From contig BSBK01000525.1 of the NCBI GenBank assembly GCA_027943335.1, positions 652,501-716,500 of the forward strand: a stretch of DNA of 64,000 nt, given 5' to 3'. The translations under genes were made by a program, and so were the position numbers. The notes under the pieces are model-generated. The model saw only the letters and a program-made list of their open reading frames with translations, was not told the origin of the DNA and made no database searches. This document shows positions 20,223-32,900 of this stretch, piece by piece (within the stretch, counting starts at the first letter, position 1; the number at the start of each line of letters is the position of its first letter). This DNA comes from Chamaecyparis obtusa (Eukaryota; Streptophyta; Pinopsida; Cupressales; Cupressaceae).

Positions 20223-21368
20223 TGTTGGCATTAAGTATGTTTGTCATTAGTGACAACACTTATTCAGGAAAGTGTTTACTAAGTAGATAGGATACTGTTT
20301 ATCGAGCAGACATGACAGTGTTTACCAAGCAGATAGGACATTGTTTACCGAGCAGACAGGACAGTGTTTACCAAGCAGACATGACAATGTTTACCGAGCA
20401 CACAAGACATTGTTTACCGAGTAGACAGGACAATGTTTACCAAGAAGACCAAGCAGTGTTTACTGAGTAACACTATATCTACCGAGTCTCCAGTATACAC
20501 CGAGTTTGAAACTATGACCGAATGAATAGTATGGACCGAGTCTCCACTTCTACCGAGAGCATGATGATGCTGAGTAACGTAGTGGATGCTGTGTATCAGA
20601 AATTCACCGAGTTAGTTTGTAGTAATCGAGTCACTATATTTGGGCTGACTCAGTAATATTTGTGTTTTCTTGTTTAAGAGCTGAATTTGTAATTATTTTG
20701 TAATTGTTTTGGATTGATATAAAAATGAATATAAGGAAGTGTAAAAAGTGTGTATGAAAAAAAAATGTGAAGATGCAAGAAAGGCAGAGATAAGAAAATT
20801 ACAAAGGGCTACAACAGTATAAGGAGTAGCAGAGACATATCTATCACAGAAGGTGATCAGTACATCAAAGAATCTTAATCAGCAAGTACAGTTGGAAGTA
20901 AGAGATCTACTATTTCATCCTAACAGGTGAATAAACACCAAATCCTTTAACAGGGTAGACCTAACAGTCTTTCGTAAAATCTCTTTATTGAGAGCATACT
21001 TCATTGTATGTTTGTAAATCCTCTAACAAGGTGGACCTAGCAGTCCTTATTTCTCCTAACAGGGCAGATCATCAGAAGTGATCATTGTAAGCCTTAACTA
21101 GCAAACTTTATACTGCAGTATTGAAGTTTTGTGGGTATCATCCCCACCCCAGTTTTACTTTCTATTTGGAAGGTTTTTGGGTCACCAAATCTGTGTGTTT
21201 GAAGTGTTATGAATGTTTTATTCTTTTAGTTATTCATGCATGCAGTTAGCTTGTTGATATAAATGTTATTTGGAATATGGTTAAGATCTAAATTTGTTAA
21301 AAAAATTTTTGGTTATTGATTCACCCCTCCCCTCTCAGTAACTTGGATAGTCTTGAATATTTCCAACA
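20223..21368 (+). repeat. E1 3' LTR
   Basis: It starts TGTTGGCATTAAG and ends TTTCCAACA, and is nearly identical to 1942-3088. It holds the same 23-bp array (20250-20465), CTAACARGG motifs, GTGGG hairpin and terminal hairpin (21311-21343). TAGAC of the target duplication follows at 21370-21374. Confidence 0.95.
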
Positions 21369-21374
21369 TTAGAC

Positions 21375-22290
21375 ATGATCAGTCCTCTTTGCATCTGCAT
21401 ACTTCTTCTATATGTCTTGAGCCTCTCTAAGACATTGCCTGATCAAGTCTACCTACTGCTCCATCTCCTTGACCAACTATGGACCCACTGTCACTCTATC
21501 CTTGATCCTATCCCAACTCAAGGGAGTACTACAAGGTCTACCATAAAAATCCTGATAAGGTGGCATACCCAAAGATGAATGATATCCATTATTATATGCA
21601 AACTCCACCAAGTACAAGTACTCCTCCCATCTAGTCGAGTGATCCATCACATACATACAAAGCATATCCTCCAAAACCTGGTTAACGCTCTCAGTCTACC
21701 CATCTATCTCAAGGTGATAACCTATGCTGAAATTGAGCATGGTGCCCAATGTAAAATTTAATTCTCTCCAAAAGGATGCTGTGAAAAGAGAATCTTTGTT
21801 AGATATAATCTTACGATGAATGCCATGAAGCTTGGCGATATCCCACAAGAATACCTATGCCACTAGAGGTACTGTGAAAGTAGTATAGATGGGTGAGAAG
21901 TGGGCTACCTTAGTCAACCTATCCAGTATCACCATAATAGCATCATGGCAATGAGAAGACATAGGAAGACCAATAACAAAGTCCATGGATATAATATCCC
22001 ACTTCCACCTCGGTACCTCGTGTAGCTAAAGAAGCCAACCTGGATGGTGATGCTCTTCCTTAATTATCTAGCACTCCAAACATCTAGCCACAATCTTTTC
22101 AATGTGCAATCTAATACCCAACCAATGGTATAGCTACCTCAAATCTGCATGTAACTTTTTGACTTCAGGGTGCACTGCATAAGGAGCTCTGTGAGCCTCA
22201 AGAACAATGAAGTCTCACAACCCACTAGAAGAAGGTACATAAATATGTCCTCTATGACAAAGAAGGCCATCTGACTCTAGTGAATAATCT
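21375..22290 (-). pseudogene. G1 integrase core
   Basis: The minus strand keeps the zinc finger remnant (AVHPEVKKLHADL...ARCLEC), [15 protein letters not shown] with the first Asp, ISNKDSLF where the second catalytic Asp has become Asn, and TESVNQVLEDML followed by LVEFAYNNGYHSSLGMPPY. These are typical of Ty3-gypsy integrases of the Del/Tekay type. Several stops interrupt it. The E1 insertion cuts it just after the KYADAKR-like segment, and the remainder is at 1508-1936. Confidence 0.85.
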
Positions 22291-23700
22291 GAGAATTTCC
22301 CCTCAAGGGGTCTCTATGAATGAACCATCTGACAAACCTCAAAATAGAATCCATCCTCGAGTGAGTGCTACAAAATGTGTCCTCTCAAATCTATGCTAGA
22401 AGACATAGATGAAATCTCATGATGTCTCCTACTCAAGGCATCTGCAACTACATTCTCCTTACCCTTGATGTAGTGAACATCAAAATCATACTCACAAAGG
22501 AACTCCATCCATCTCCTCTACCTAGCATTGAGATTCAACTGAGTGAAAATATACTACAAACTCTGATGATCTAAGTGAAGCTCAAATCTATGACCCAAAA
22601 GAAAATGTCACCATCTCACCAAAGCGTGCACTACTAATACAAGCTCAAGATCATGGGTAGGATAGTTGAGCTCATGAGTCTTGAGTTTCCTAGACTCATA
22701 GGTAATAGCTTGACCTCCCTGCATAAGGATTGCTCCTATACCATCCAAAGATGCATTTGTGCAAACCACAAACTCTGCTAAAGGATCCAACACTACAAGA
22801 ATAGGTGCACTAGTGAGTGCCCTCTTGAGCTCCTAAAAAGATCTCTCACACTTGTCAGTCCACTCAAACTTCTTCCCCTTTCTTTGGAGGGAAGTGATAG
22901 GATGATCCAATCTAGAGAATCCCTCAACAAAACATCTATAATAACCTGCTAGCCCCATGAAAATCCTAACCTCGGTCACATTGGTAGGTGCTGGCCAATC
23001 CATAATTGCTCTAATCTTAGATGGGTCAATAGCAATCCCATCTCTTGATATCACATGACCAAGATAGTGAACCTCTGACCTGAAGAAGGCACACTTTGAA
23101 AAACTTTCAAATAATTGATTGTCCCTCAAACACTGCAAAAACTTCCTCAAATGCTCGTCATGCTCATGCTCATCCCGAGAGTAGATCAAAATATCATCCA
23201 GGAATACTACAACAAATTTATCCAAGAAAGAGTGGAACACTCCATTCATGAGACTCATGAACATGGCTGGAGCATTCATGAGTCCAAATGGAACCACTCT
23301 AAACTCATAATGGCCATAGCAAGTACAAAACACAATCTTGTGGATATCACTCTCCATCCTCAACTGATGGTATCCTGACTTCAAGTCAATCTTAGAAAAC
23401 ACATGAGCACCCTAAAGCTAATCAAACAAGTCATCGATTCTAGCAAGTGGGTATTGATTTTTGATGGTCACCTTATTCAATTGTTGATAATCCATACAAA
23501 ACCTAAGAGATCTATCCTTCTTCTTAACAAAGATAACTGGTGCACCCCTAGGTGATACACTAGGATGAATGTGCCCTTTTGTCCAAGAGCTTTTCTAACT
23601 AAATCTTGAGCTCATTAAGCTCATTGGTAGTCATCTGGTATGGTGCTTGAGATACTGGCTCTACTCTTGGCACAAGATCAATATTAAAATCCACCACTGT
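22291..23700 (-). pseudogene. G1 reverse transcriptase and RNase H
   Basis: RT starts near DLVPRVEPVSQAPYQM (about 23690), then [25 protein letters not shown] and the catalytic FLDDILIYS (about 23190). [12 protein letters not shown] and [14 protein letters not shown] mark the connection domain. RNase H follows with [18 protein letters not shown], in which the first catalytic Asp reads Asn. The segment 22833-23402 is open, but the N-terminal third has several stops. The RT-RH-IN order with gypsy-type motifs places G1 in Ty3-gypsy. Confidence 0.9.
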
Positions 23701-23892
23701 AGGTGGTGACATACTAGGTAGCTTTGAAGGGAGTACATCTGCAAACTCCTACAAGATAGGATGGTCATCAAAGGAAGGCTCATTCTCAACCTCCTCCTCT
23801 CAATCACTGATGGTGATGGAAAATCATTGACATCCCTTATGCATGCACTACTTGAGCTACATAGTGGAAATCACATGAAGAGATATAGGTCC

Positions 23893-24287
23893 CTAAACTC
23901 TTGAGATAATCAAAGGCATACCAAAAAAATCCACACACTCAATCCTCTTATGTCTACAGTCCATCTTGGCATTGTGGGCATAAAGCCAATCCATGCCAAG
24001 GACAACATCATAGGATCCAAGTGGTGTAATATGTAGGTCATCTATGGTGGTCATGTCACCAATCTGAAACTGACATCCTCCAACCAAGGAATTGACTAAC
24101 AACCTAGCACTCAAGGCTAACTTAACCTCCCAACTCACATCCTGCCTAGCTACCACTAGCCCGCAATGCTCCACTACAAATGGAGTAATGAAAGAATCAA
24201 TAGATCCTAATTCAAATAGAATAGAAATACTCATACCACTAATCCTACCTACAGCCTCAATAACCATGGCCTAATGCTTAGCCTAGT
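23893..24287 (-). pseudogene. G1 retropepsin-like protease
   Basis: An open stretch has LFELGSIDSFI where chromovirus proteases usually have LFDSGASHSFI, then HITPLGSYDVVLGMDWL, a pattern typical of the retropepsin-like domain just before gypsy RT. The catalytic Asp appears changed to Glu, which would inactivate it. It is out of frame with both the gag and RT segments, so indels separate them. Confidence 0.8.
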
Positions 24288-25640
24288 AGTTATCAACTGC
24301 TACAAACACTTGATGAAATCTACCCATGTCTCCCACCGTAGGATCTAAAGTTGTTGCTCTCTAACTACCTATTGGATGCCCTAATGGAAAATCCCTATGA
24401 ATGTGCCCCATAGCACCACAAGTGTAACATGGGCCTCTAGGTTGAATTTGGATCCCCTGAGATCTAGACTATTGTTGTCCACCTGTCATACTAGACACAT
24501 TGAATCCACCTCTAGAAGAATGGTGAGTCTTAGCTGGTGGTGCATTCTGTGACTAATATTTCTGATCTCACCAAGGACCTTGAGAATTCCACTTCTTGGG
24601 CTTAGAGCTCCATTGACCCTGTGGAGGCCTCTATCTCTGACTTTCTTGAGACTACTGTTAAGGTGCTCTGAATGATCCTGATGACTACTTCTGATTCCCT
24701 TTCTAGAGGGATCTCTGGAAACTAGAAGCCTATGGTTTAGAATTATAGTTCTATAACCGATCCCGATAATCATGAGACCTATTATGGATCTCCTCTGCAA
24801 CCATGGCCCTCTCAAAGGTGTAACACAAATCTCCTGTAGGTACCAATCGTACTCTATCTGATATAGCATGGTTCAACCCTTTGATGAAATGGTTGACCTG
24901 AAGTTTCTCATCCTTCATATAATCCATGTAGGGAAGGAGTTTGAGAAACTTTCTCTTGTACTATGCTATAGTCATACCTCTCTGCTAGAGGTCATGGAAC
25001 TCGTTTATGCAATGCTATTTGAAATGCTCTGACATGTATCGAGCTTTGAATCTCTCAAGAAAAACCTCCCATGTGAGGGTGTCTAAAGTCAAGTGATGTT
25101 TATATTCTTCCTATCTCCACCTAGTAGAGGCATTACCTCTAAGCACATGTATTTCCAAATGTACCTTCAGGTTGCTCTCGTAAGGATGCAACCCAAAGCA
25201 GCGCTCAAGGCTGAAAATCCATGCCTCTTCATCTATACCATTTGTAGATCCTGAAAAGTGTTGCAGCTAAAGGTGTAGGAGCTCACTGATCTAGTCTCCT
25301 ATATCATAGGGACCTCTATGCACTATCTCAAGTGGTGGTGGTTTAGGCATGTGTACTAACTCATCCTCTAAATCTTCCTATCCCTCAACATGTCTAGAAG
25401 GATTCCTACTCCACTCTTGGCCTCATTCTGTTGAAATCCTAGTGGCAATTTGTCCATAATGATACCTGCAAGATTTTGAAGAGCATTTAGAATATCCTAA
25501 TTAGGATTCAGTGGTAGTCATGGAGGTGGTTCTAGCTCGTCAGCTACATCCTCTACTGGCTGCTCAACATCCACTAAAGCCTCTCTAGTTGTCCTAGCAC
25601 CTCACCCATGGTGATGACCCCTATGTGTAACTAGAGGCAT
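24288..25640 (-). pseudogene. G1 gag
   Basis: It starts at the ATG at 25640 (MPLVTHRGHHHG), 67 bases inside the PBS, and is full of stops. Near 24400 a zinc knuckle reads CYTCGAMGHIHRD with its last Cys changed to Phe. Position, the knuckle and the spacing before the protease identify a gypsy gag. The 24486-24869 segment is open but is probably a frame of this gag with indels, rich in Arg, Ser and Gln. Confidence 0.7.
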
Positions 25641-25706
25641 CCTACACAAGTGAAAGACAAGACATAAGTTGAAAATGCAATGGGTTAAGGTTCCTAGAGT
25701 TGAATT

Positions 25707-25720
25707 GTTCTCTGATACCA
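25707..25720 (-). other. G1 primer binding site
   Basis: The minus strand reads TGGTATCAGAGAAC, three bases inside the 5' LTR. It matches the initiator tRNA-Met complement for its first ten or so bases. Confidence 0.88.
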
Positions 25721-27814
25721 AAATGTCATGCCCAAAACTAGGGAAAAACACACACAACAATTTTTTTTTAAAAAAGTCACTAACAACAAGGTTTCATACT
25801 GAAACCAAGAGGACCAAAAATCAACTAACACACTCAACTTGCAAGGGGATTTGATGCATGCACCAACTTTCTATCATCCCCAATGCATTAGGTGCACTAT
25901 GCCGAAGAAGTTACTAACCAGGTTTAAACAAATGAGGGAAAGGTTCCCTAAGTCAAATCGCTCAAAAGTCAAGACAAAGATACTTGATTAGGAGATTTAA
26001 TTAAAGATTTAATTTAAACAATATTTAACTATAGCATGAAGTTATTTAGTAATACCGAAAAGTCTCAATGATTAATTATAAAAATAAAGGATAGGGGTTG
26101 ATGTCATACGTAGGTCCATCTAGAGATTATAGATCATTTCACCCCATAGATTTAAAGACTTGGAGATACTAAAAGTACACTGAGATAGAAAGGGTCTAAT
26201 AATTCTAATATTATAATAACTAGATTAACAAAAGAAGATACATTATTAAAGGTTGATTATTTAATAATTAAAATTTACACTTGATGATGCATTATTAAAA
26301 GTTCATTAGCGTAAGATAAATGAATAATTAACTAAATAAAAGGGGACTAAAATATACACTACACAAAGAATAAATTGGAAATAATAAGCCCAAATAATGC
26401 CTTATTTGCAAGCCAATACCACTCCCAGATTAATAGGGAGGATATAAAAATAAAAGATAAAAATAAACAAAGCAAGTAAAATAATAAGAATTACATTATA
26501 AAAGAATTAAAAGTGGGAGAATAATAAAATCCACCTAGTTAATTAATTCCACTGACTATAAATCAGAAGAAAAAGTAATATAAAAATAAAATAAAATTAA
26601 AATACAAAGATATGATCCAAGGGTCAATCCAACCCTAAATCAAAATTAGGGTTTGGGCCAAATATAATAAGGCTCAAAACCCTAATCTCTAGTTTAGCTT
26701 CATACTCTTCTAAAATGGGTTAGTCTCATATGGATAGTTTCTCAACAGATATAACAGAGGATCATGGGAAAATCTAGGAAGAGCTTTTCTGTGTATAAGA
26801 CAATTTTACAATAGAGAGCTCAACAAAGGAAGATCTTATAACAAATGGGGCTCTACACAGGTCAACAACTATTCTCAGATAGGAAAACTCTAGGGGTTAC
26901 AAACTATGTTGCTACGGAAAGTTTTATATTAAATCCTCAATGCCTAGAAGGATGCATATATAACCTGGTGAAAATGCTTAGAGCAACCCAAACATAAAGA
27001 TCCTTTCTTCTTTTTATCTTTTTTATTTAGATGCACAAGACTAAGGTTAATATTTTTTGATGGGAAATTATTAATTTAACTTTGTTTGATTAGATATACT
27101 ATAAGTTAGAATATGCAAGAAAAGGGATTATTCATGCACGAAAATCCCAAACCGAGCCTAGGTGGAATATCAAATGTGTAACAACAGGAACAAATTATTA
27201 TTCCGTGGCCACCGTTCGGCCTGAGTTATGCCAACTACCAGTGACAGTGGCTAGCCACTAACTGTCACAGCTTCAGCCACTGGCAGCAATGGCTAGGCCA
27301 CTGACCATGATGACCTTAGCCATGGTGACAGAGGCATCCATTGTGTCTTTCCACCGAGCTAGGGTTTGTAACGCAACCAAGCATAAAATAAACTTGCAGT
27401 ACAATAAACATTGTAGGTAGGGTTATTCCATAAAGTCTCGATATGTTCCACATAACCAGTGTTTGCAATGGAAGAAAAGAAAGATTTGACAGAGTCTGGT
27501 TTCGTATGAAACTCTGTAGAGATAATGATTGGTTGCTTTGTTCTCGATTTCAAAGGTTTAATCACTTAGTTTCTGAGAAATTTTCCTTCCATGATTAATA
27601 ATTTAATAGAAACTGTGGTAACAATAAAGACAAGCATCGATAAAACATTTGCATACGGTCTGATGTTTATTAAGATTTTAAACAGTGATGTATATATTAT
27701 TATGTATGCACATACATGCCTCGGTATGTGTATACATAATAATATATCAATAAATATAAATGTTGCTAAGGTCTAGAATACATTCGATGCAAAAATAGAT
27801 TTGTTAATCAAACA

Positions 27815-28372
<558 letters not shown>

Positions 28373-28462
28373 TTGGTATTTATGGACCAAGAGTAATAAC
28401 ATTTTTTTTTTTTTTTGCAATAATATTATGGTGCATACATTTTATTTGAAACTTTCAATAGT

Positions 28463-28468
28463 GAAAAT
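28463..28468. repeat. E2 target site duplication (left)
   Basis: GAAAAT stands before the LTR start TGTTGGAAAT and recurs at 35929-35934 directly after CCAACA. It proves insertion of E2 into the G1 LTR. Confidence 0.9.
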
Positions 28469-28494
28469 TGTTGGAAATATTCAGGGATTAACCG

Positions 28495-28527
28495 AGTTAC
28501 TGAGAGGGGAGAGGTGAATCAGTAACT
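28495..28527 (-). promoter_or_regulatory. Terminal LTR hairpin (E2)
   Basis: AGTTACTGA (28495-28503) and TCAGTAACT (28519-28527) pair perfectly. The same hairpin lies in the other LTR at 34759-34791. Confidence 0.8.
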
Positions 28528-29355
28528 TCAAATTTTCTTACAATTACAGATGTATTAACATATAGTTCACTTTTTCTTTATGCATTTAGAAAGCATGAAA
28601 CTTAAAAGCATTCACAACAATGACACATAGATTTGGTTACCCAGAAACCTTCCAAAAAGAAAATAAAACTGGGGTGGGCATGAAACCCACAAAGCTTTAG
28701 TACTGCAGAATAAAGTTGGCCGGTTAAGGCTTACAATTTGATCACTTCTGATGATCTGCCCTGTTAGGAGCAATAAGGATTGCTAAATCCACCTTGTTAA
28801 AGGATTTACAAACATACAATGAAGTATGCACTCGGTAAAGAGATTTTACAAAAGACTGTTAAGTCTACCTGGTTAAAGGATTTTAGTACTGATTCACCTG
28901 TTAGGATGAAATAGTAGATCTCTTGCTTTGCAACTAGATTGCTGATTGAGATTCACTGAATGTACTGATCACCTTCTGTGATGAATTTGTCTTTGTTGTT
29001 CCCTATACTGCTGTAGCCCTTTGTAATTCGCTTATCTCTGCCTTTCCTTTTTTTTCACATACATACTCATATAAATTACATCTTGACATTTTTACAACAT
29101 TGTTTATATACAAGTCTAAACAATTAATTACAATTACAAAGTCGGCTTGACAAATAAACATAAGTGCCACTAAGTCGGCCCAAGTATGGTTACACGGTTC
29201 CTGCAAACTAACTCGGTGACTTTCTGATACTCGGCGTCCACTGCATTACTCGGCATCATCATGCACTTGGTAGAAGTGAAGGCATGGTTCATACTAACCA
29301 CTCGGTAGGTTTTGAACTTGGTAAATACTGGTGACTCGGTAGACATAATGTTACT

Positions 29356-29600
29356 CAGTTTACACTGTCTTGCTCGGTTTGCATTATCTTGATCGGTTTG
29401 CACTGTTCTGCTCGGTTTGCACTGTCCTGCTCGGTTTGCACTATTCTGCTCGGTTTGCACTATTCTGCTCGGTTTGCACTGTTCTGCTCGGTTTACACTA
29501 TTCTGCTCAGTTTGCACTGTTCTGCTGGATTTGCACTGTTCTGCTTAGTTTGCACTGTTCTGCTCGGTTTGCACTGTTCTGCTTGGTTTGCACTCAGAAT
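29356..29600 (-). repeat. 19-bp tandem array in E2 LTR
   Basis: About 13 imperfect copies of CTCGGTTTGCACTGTTCTG in the U3 part. A matching array lies at 35620-35880 in the other LTR. It is related to the 23-bp unit of E1 but four bases shorter. Apparent Cys/Leu-rich ORFs across it are by-products of the repeat. Confidence 0.92.
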
Positions 29601-29645
29601 GCAAATAAGTGTTGTCACTAGTGGTAATTCTGCTTAATGCCAACA

Positions 29646-29900
29646 ATCTCCCCCTTTGGCATTAGTGACAAAAACACTTATTGCTCAAAACTTATATACA
29701 TGAATCATACTGAGATTTATTTTGATTTTTTTTTTTTAAAAATTTGTCTTTGTCATAGGGCTTTATACATTATCTCCCCCTTTCAATGTGCTAACTTTTT
29801 TTTTCTTCTATACAAATCTCCTTCTATACATATCTCCTTCTATACATATGTCAATCTCCCCCTTTTTGACGATAATGCCAAAGGTGTATATACAAGTGAT
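29646..29900 (-). other. E2 3' untranslated region and polypurine tracts
   Basis: On the minus strand CCAAAGGGGGAGAT abuts the LTR (29646-29660). Two further G-rich tracts, near 29771-29781 and 29851-29863, resemble the secondary tract of E1. No ORF. Confidence 0.8.
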
Positions 29901-32900
29901 TTACAGAGAGAATCCAAAATTTGATAGAAAATCAGAATGTACCTTCATGATTAGTGCCAGGGTTCTGTCCCAATTTTCTTAAAGAATCTTGCATGTTTGG
30001 ATTGCAATTTGGACTTCTACAGAGAGTTCAATCATGTGATCTGCTATAGAGAACTGATTGTCATGAATCAATATTTTGGAATGTTCAATGTGCTTATACA
30101 TTGTATTCATGATGGGAAGGATCATGTTCTGGATGTCTAGCAGTGTGGACCGGATCCTTGTGTCTTCTTTTAGTAGATCTGACTGCATATTTGATAGGTA
30201 TGAGACTTTCATGTGATGAGCAGAGGTTGAACTTGGTTCAAGTTGCAGCTTCTGTATGCTAATCTTCATATCCTCATCCATTTTATTCATTTTATCCTTA
30301 ACATCCTTTGTGAACTCAACAATATTGCACAGGCTGGCCAAAAGAGAGGTGACATTCGAATAGGTAGATTCAATATTTGACAAATCTGAAGACAATTCCA
30401 CTTGATTAATAGCTATGTGCTGAGCAATGTGCTCAAGCACTTTATTGTTGAATCTCTTCTCGGCTCTTTCAACTAACTTTTCTATCCCAAATGAATCCTC
30501 ATTGTATTTATTTACTGCTTCAGCTAATTGTAGCAAAACATGTTGAGAGGAGTCTACTTTAATACCTAATGCATCAGACAAAATGTCTTTAGCATCCTTA
30601 ATGATTTGATATTCCTTGTCTCTCTCCTCTTTAAGCTTCTTTTGCTTTGCTTTCCTTTGGAGGATTTCACCTATATTTTGCATTTGGTCCGCTGATAGAT
30701 TTGCAAAATCTAATGTTGGAATCTCTATTTCTTCATCTAGGTCTATATCCTCTACTATATTCTTACCCAAAAATTTTATACTCGGTAGAGCCTTAGGCTT
30801 ATCTGTACTTAATGCCTTAGTAGTAGTGACAATAGACATAGTAGGACTGGCTATAGAGACTGGCACACTGTCTACTGGAGATCTTAAAATATTTACACTT
30901 GTAGAATCAAAAACTGGAATACTTACTACTGGAAAACTTGATGAAGTGGGAGACTACAACTCGGTAGAAGAAATGGTGGTTGCTTCTGTTGTTGCTATAG
31001 GTGATTGGACAAAAGTTGAAGTTGTCACAACCATGCTTGAAGGTGTCTCCGGGCTAGATGTAGAAACTTTTACTGGAGAGGTAGGAAGTGATGCAATGAC
31101 TTCTCCTGCTATCCTCACAATATCATCTACCTCAGTGGCTTCTTCTTGTTCATCACTATCATCTTCAATATCTTTTATTATTACTGTTTCAATACTCGGT
31201 TGGTGAAGATGGTATATGTTCTTCCATGTGGCATTTGCAGCCTTCACAACTGATTCAATATTGTTGATCAGAATCAAACAAGTATTGAACTTTAGTGTCA
31301 TCTTACTTTCATTTTCCTTTAATGCCTTCTTTACTTCATCATTTTTCAAGCTCGGCATTAACTATCTCAGGGTTTGATCAAATATGTCTATTACAGTTTT
31401 CTTTGCATTGCTCCATCTCATTTTTATTGGATTTAATAAGACTGCTGGAACCTATGGGGCTAATTCATCAGGAGAGTATTTCCACTGTCCCATCTTTTCA
31501 ATAACAGCATCTTCTATTTCGTTCTGTTCTATTTCTGATCTGGTTTCATATTTAAAAGATTTTATGTTACTTACTCCAGATCCTGATCCGTCTCTAAAAA
31601 GTTTGATCCTCTCTTGAAAGTTTAGAGGAGGCCTTTTGAATACTATATCTTTGTCTGCCTTGTCTACCTTATCTGCCTTACCTCTTGCACTTCTCCTTGT
31701 AAATACAGTAGTGGGAGGCTTAGGTGCCTTAGTGATGAAAATCTTTCCTTTCTTCTTTGCAGGTTCTAGTTCCTCTATTTTCTCATCTTTTTCCTCTTCT
31801 TCTTCATCGTTATCTCCTTTGTCCTCGGTTAGCATTTGCATTTTTGCTATCCTCTTCTTTCCTTTGTTTACCGCCTATGGAAGTTTTATGCTTAATTCAA
31901 TTCTCACCTTTGCTTCATCATATGTTCCAAAATATGGAGCTTTGGGATTAACAGGCTGATTAAGAAGGGCTTCAATGATATTCTTGGTTTCATCAATATT
32001 TACCTCATAAGGAAGAGGTTTTACATATACAATCCTGGGTTTAGCTGCTTGAATATATACATTGTCACAGTCTACCATAAAATAAATGTCATCCTTGTAA
32101 TCCTCCACCAACTTCTGTGGAATCCAGAATCTGTCATTCATTTTCTCTTTGAAAGACTCAAAATAACTATCCATGATGCTTTCAAAATTTTCACCCATTT
32201 CTGAGATGTATTCATTTATCTCATAAAGGACTGGCACATCTTTTCTCCATACAACTTTTCCTTTGGAAGGGAAGAATTTTTGAACATAGAAGAATAAACA
32301 GACCAGTAGGGATCCAAACTTACATGGATTGTTTTTGGAAGTTTGAATGCTTTCCATGTTCTTGTTAAACTGTTTTAACCATAAATCTGCAAGGTCAAAT
32401 GATAAGTTGTTCTTGACCACTTTGTATGCTAGGTCAATAGCTTCATAGGAGACACTATTCTGTCGACTTGAACTGTATATTTTATGGGCAATTATGTGTG
32501 TACCAAACTTTAGTTCAGCATCGGTAATGCTGCTAACTTTCATGCCTCTACCATCCCACTTGGCTAGGGTTTTCTTTTCCAGTTCCGACCGACCTAGGGT
32601 TTTGGTAGTTTTTGCTTTGTTCAACATCGGAAGACCAGTGATTTGATGAATCATCTTCTTGGTGATCTCTATGGGTTGCTCAAGCCAAATCTTTCCATCA
32701 TGTATACGGCTGAGAATGTATCTAACCCATTTCTCCTGAAAGTTTCGAGGTAAATGTGCAATGTGAACTAATCCCTTATCTTCCAGATGTTTGTGCTCGG
32801 GTTTTAGAATACCATCCACACACAGTTCTTCATGCACAATATCTAGTTCTAGGTTTCCCATTTCATGAATTGCACAGTTGAAATGATTGCAAATATCGTT

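Larger units (their letters stand above)
1942..21368 (+). mobile_element. E1: pol-less two-ORF LTR retrotransposon carrying two nested copia elements
   Basis: Two LTRs of about 1.15 kb (1942-3088, 20223-21368) bound an interior with an initiator-Met PBS, ORF1 (coiled coil plus CCHC knuckles; 3153-4190 and 11196-11363), a spacer, ORF2 (16628-19936) and a polypurine tract. Removing copia A and the truncated copia F leaves about 7.5 kb, close to the 7.46 kb of sister copy E2. No protease, integrase, reverse transcriptase or RNase H motif belongs to E1 itself; all such motifs inside its borders lie in A or F. It must therefore be non-autonomous. TAGAC flanks it and it splits the G1 integrase. Confidence 0.85.
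28469..29645 (-). repeat. E2 3' LTR
   Basis: It runs from TGTTGGAAATATTCAGGG to TTAATGCCAACA in plus orientation. It holds the terminal hairpin AGTTACTGA/TCAGTAACT (28495-28527), a GTGGG/CCCAC hairpin (28674-28690), CTTGTTAAAGG motifs and a 19-bp tandem array at 29356-29600. Confidence 0.95.

Noticed and set aside
24092..24274. Plus-strand ORFs within the gypsy pol region (24092-24274, 23115-23378, 21375-21578)
   Set aside because: They are shadows of the minus-strand protease, RT and integrase.
29356..29600. Regular short repeats resembling a CRISPR array
   Set aside because: Units are contiguous, without unique spacers, and lie inside an LTR of a plant retrotransposon.
29370..29637. Three overlapping Cys/Leu-rich ORFs of about 82 residues (also at 35643-35920 and, reversed, 29170-29517 and 35434-35781)
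   Set aside because: They follow the 19-bp tandem unit of the E2 LTR. Because 19 is not a multiple of three, all frames stay open by chance. They have no start context, and the two LTR copies are non-coding elsewhere.
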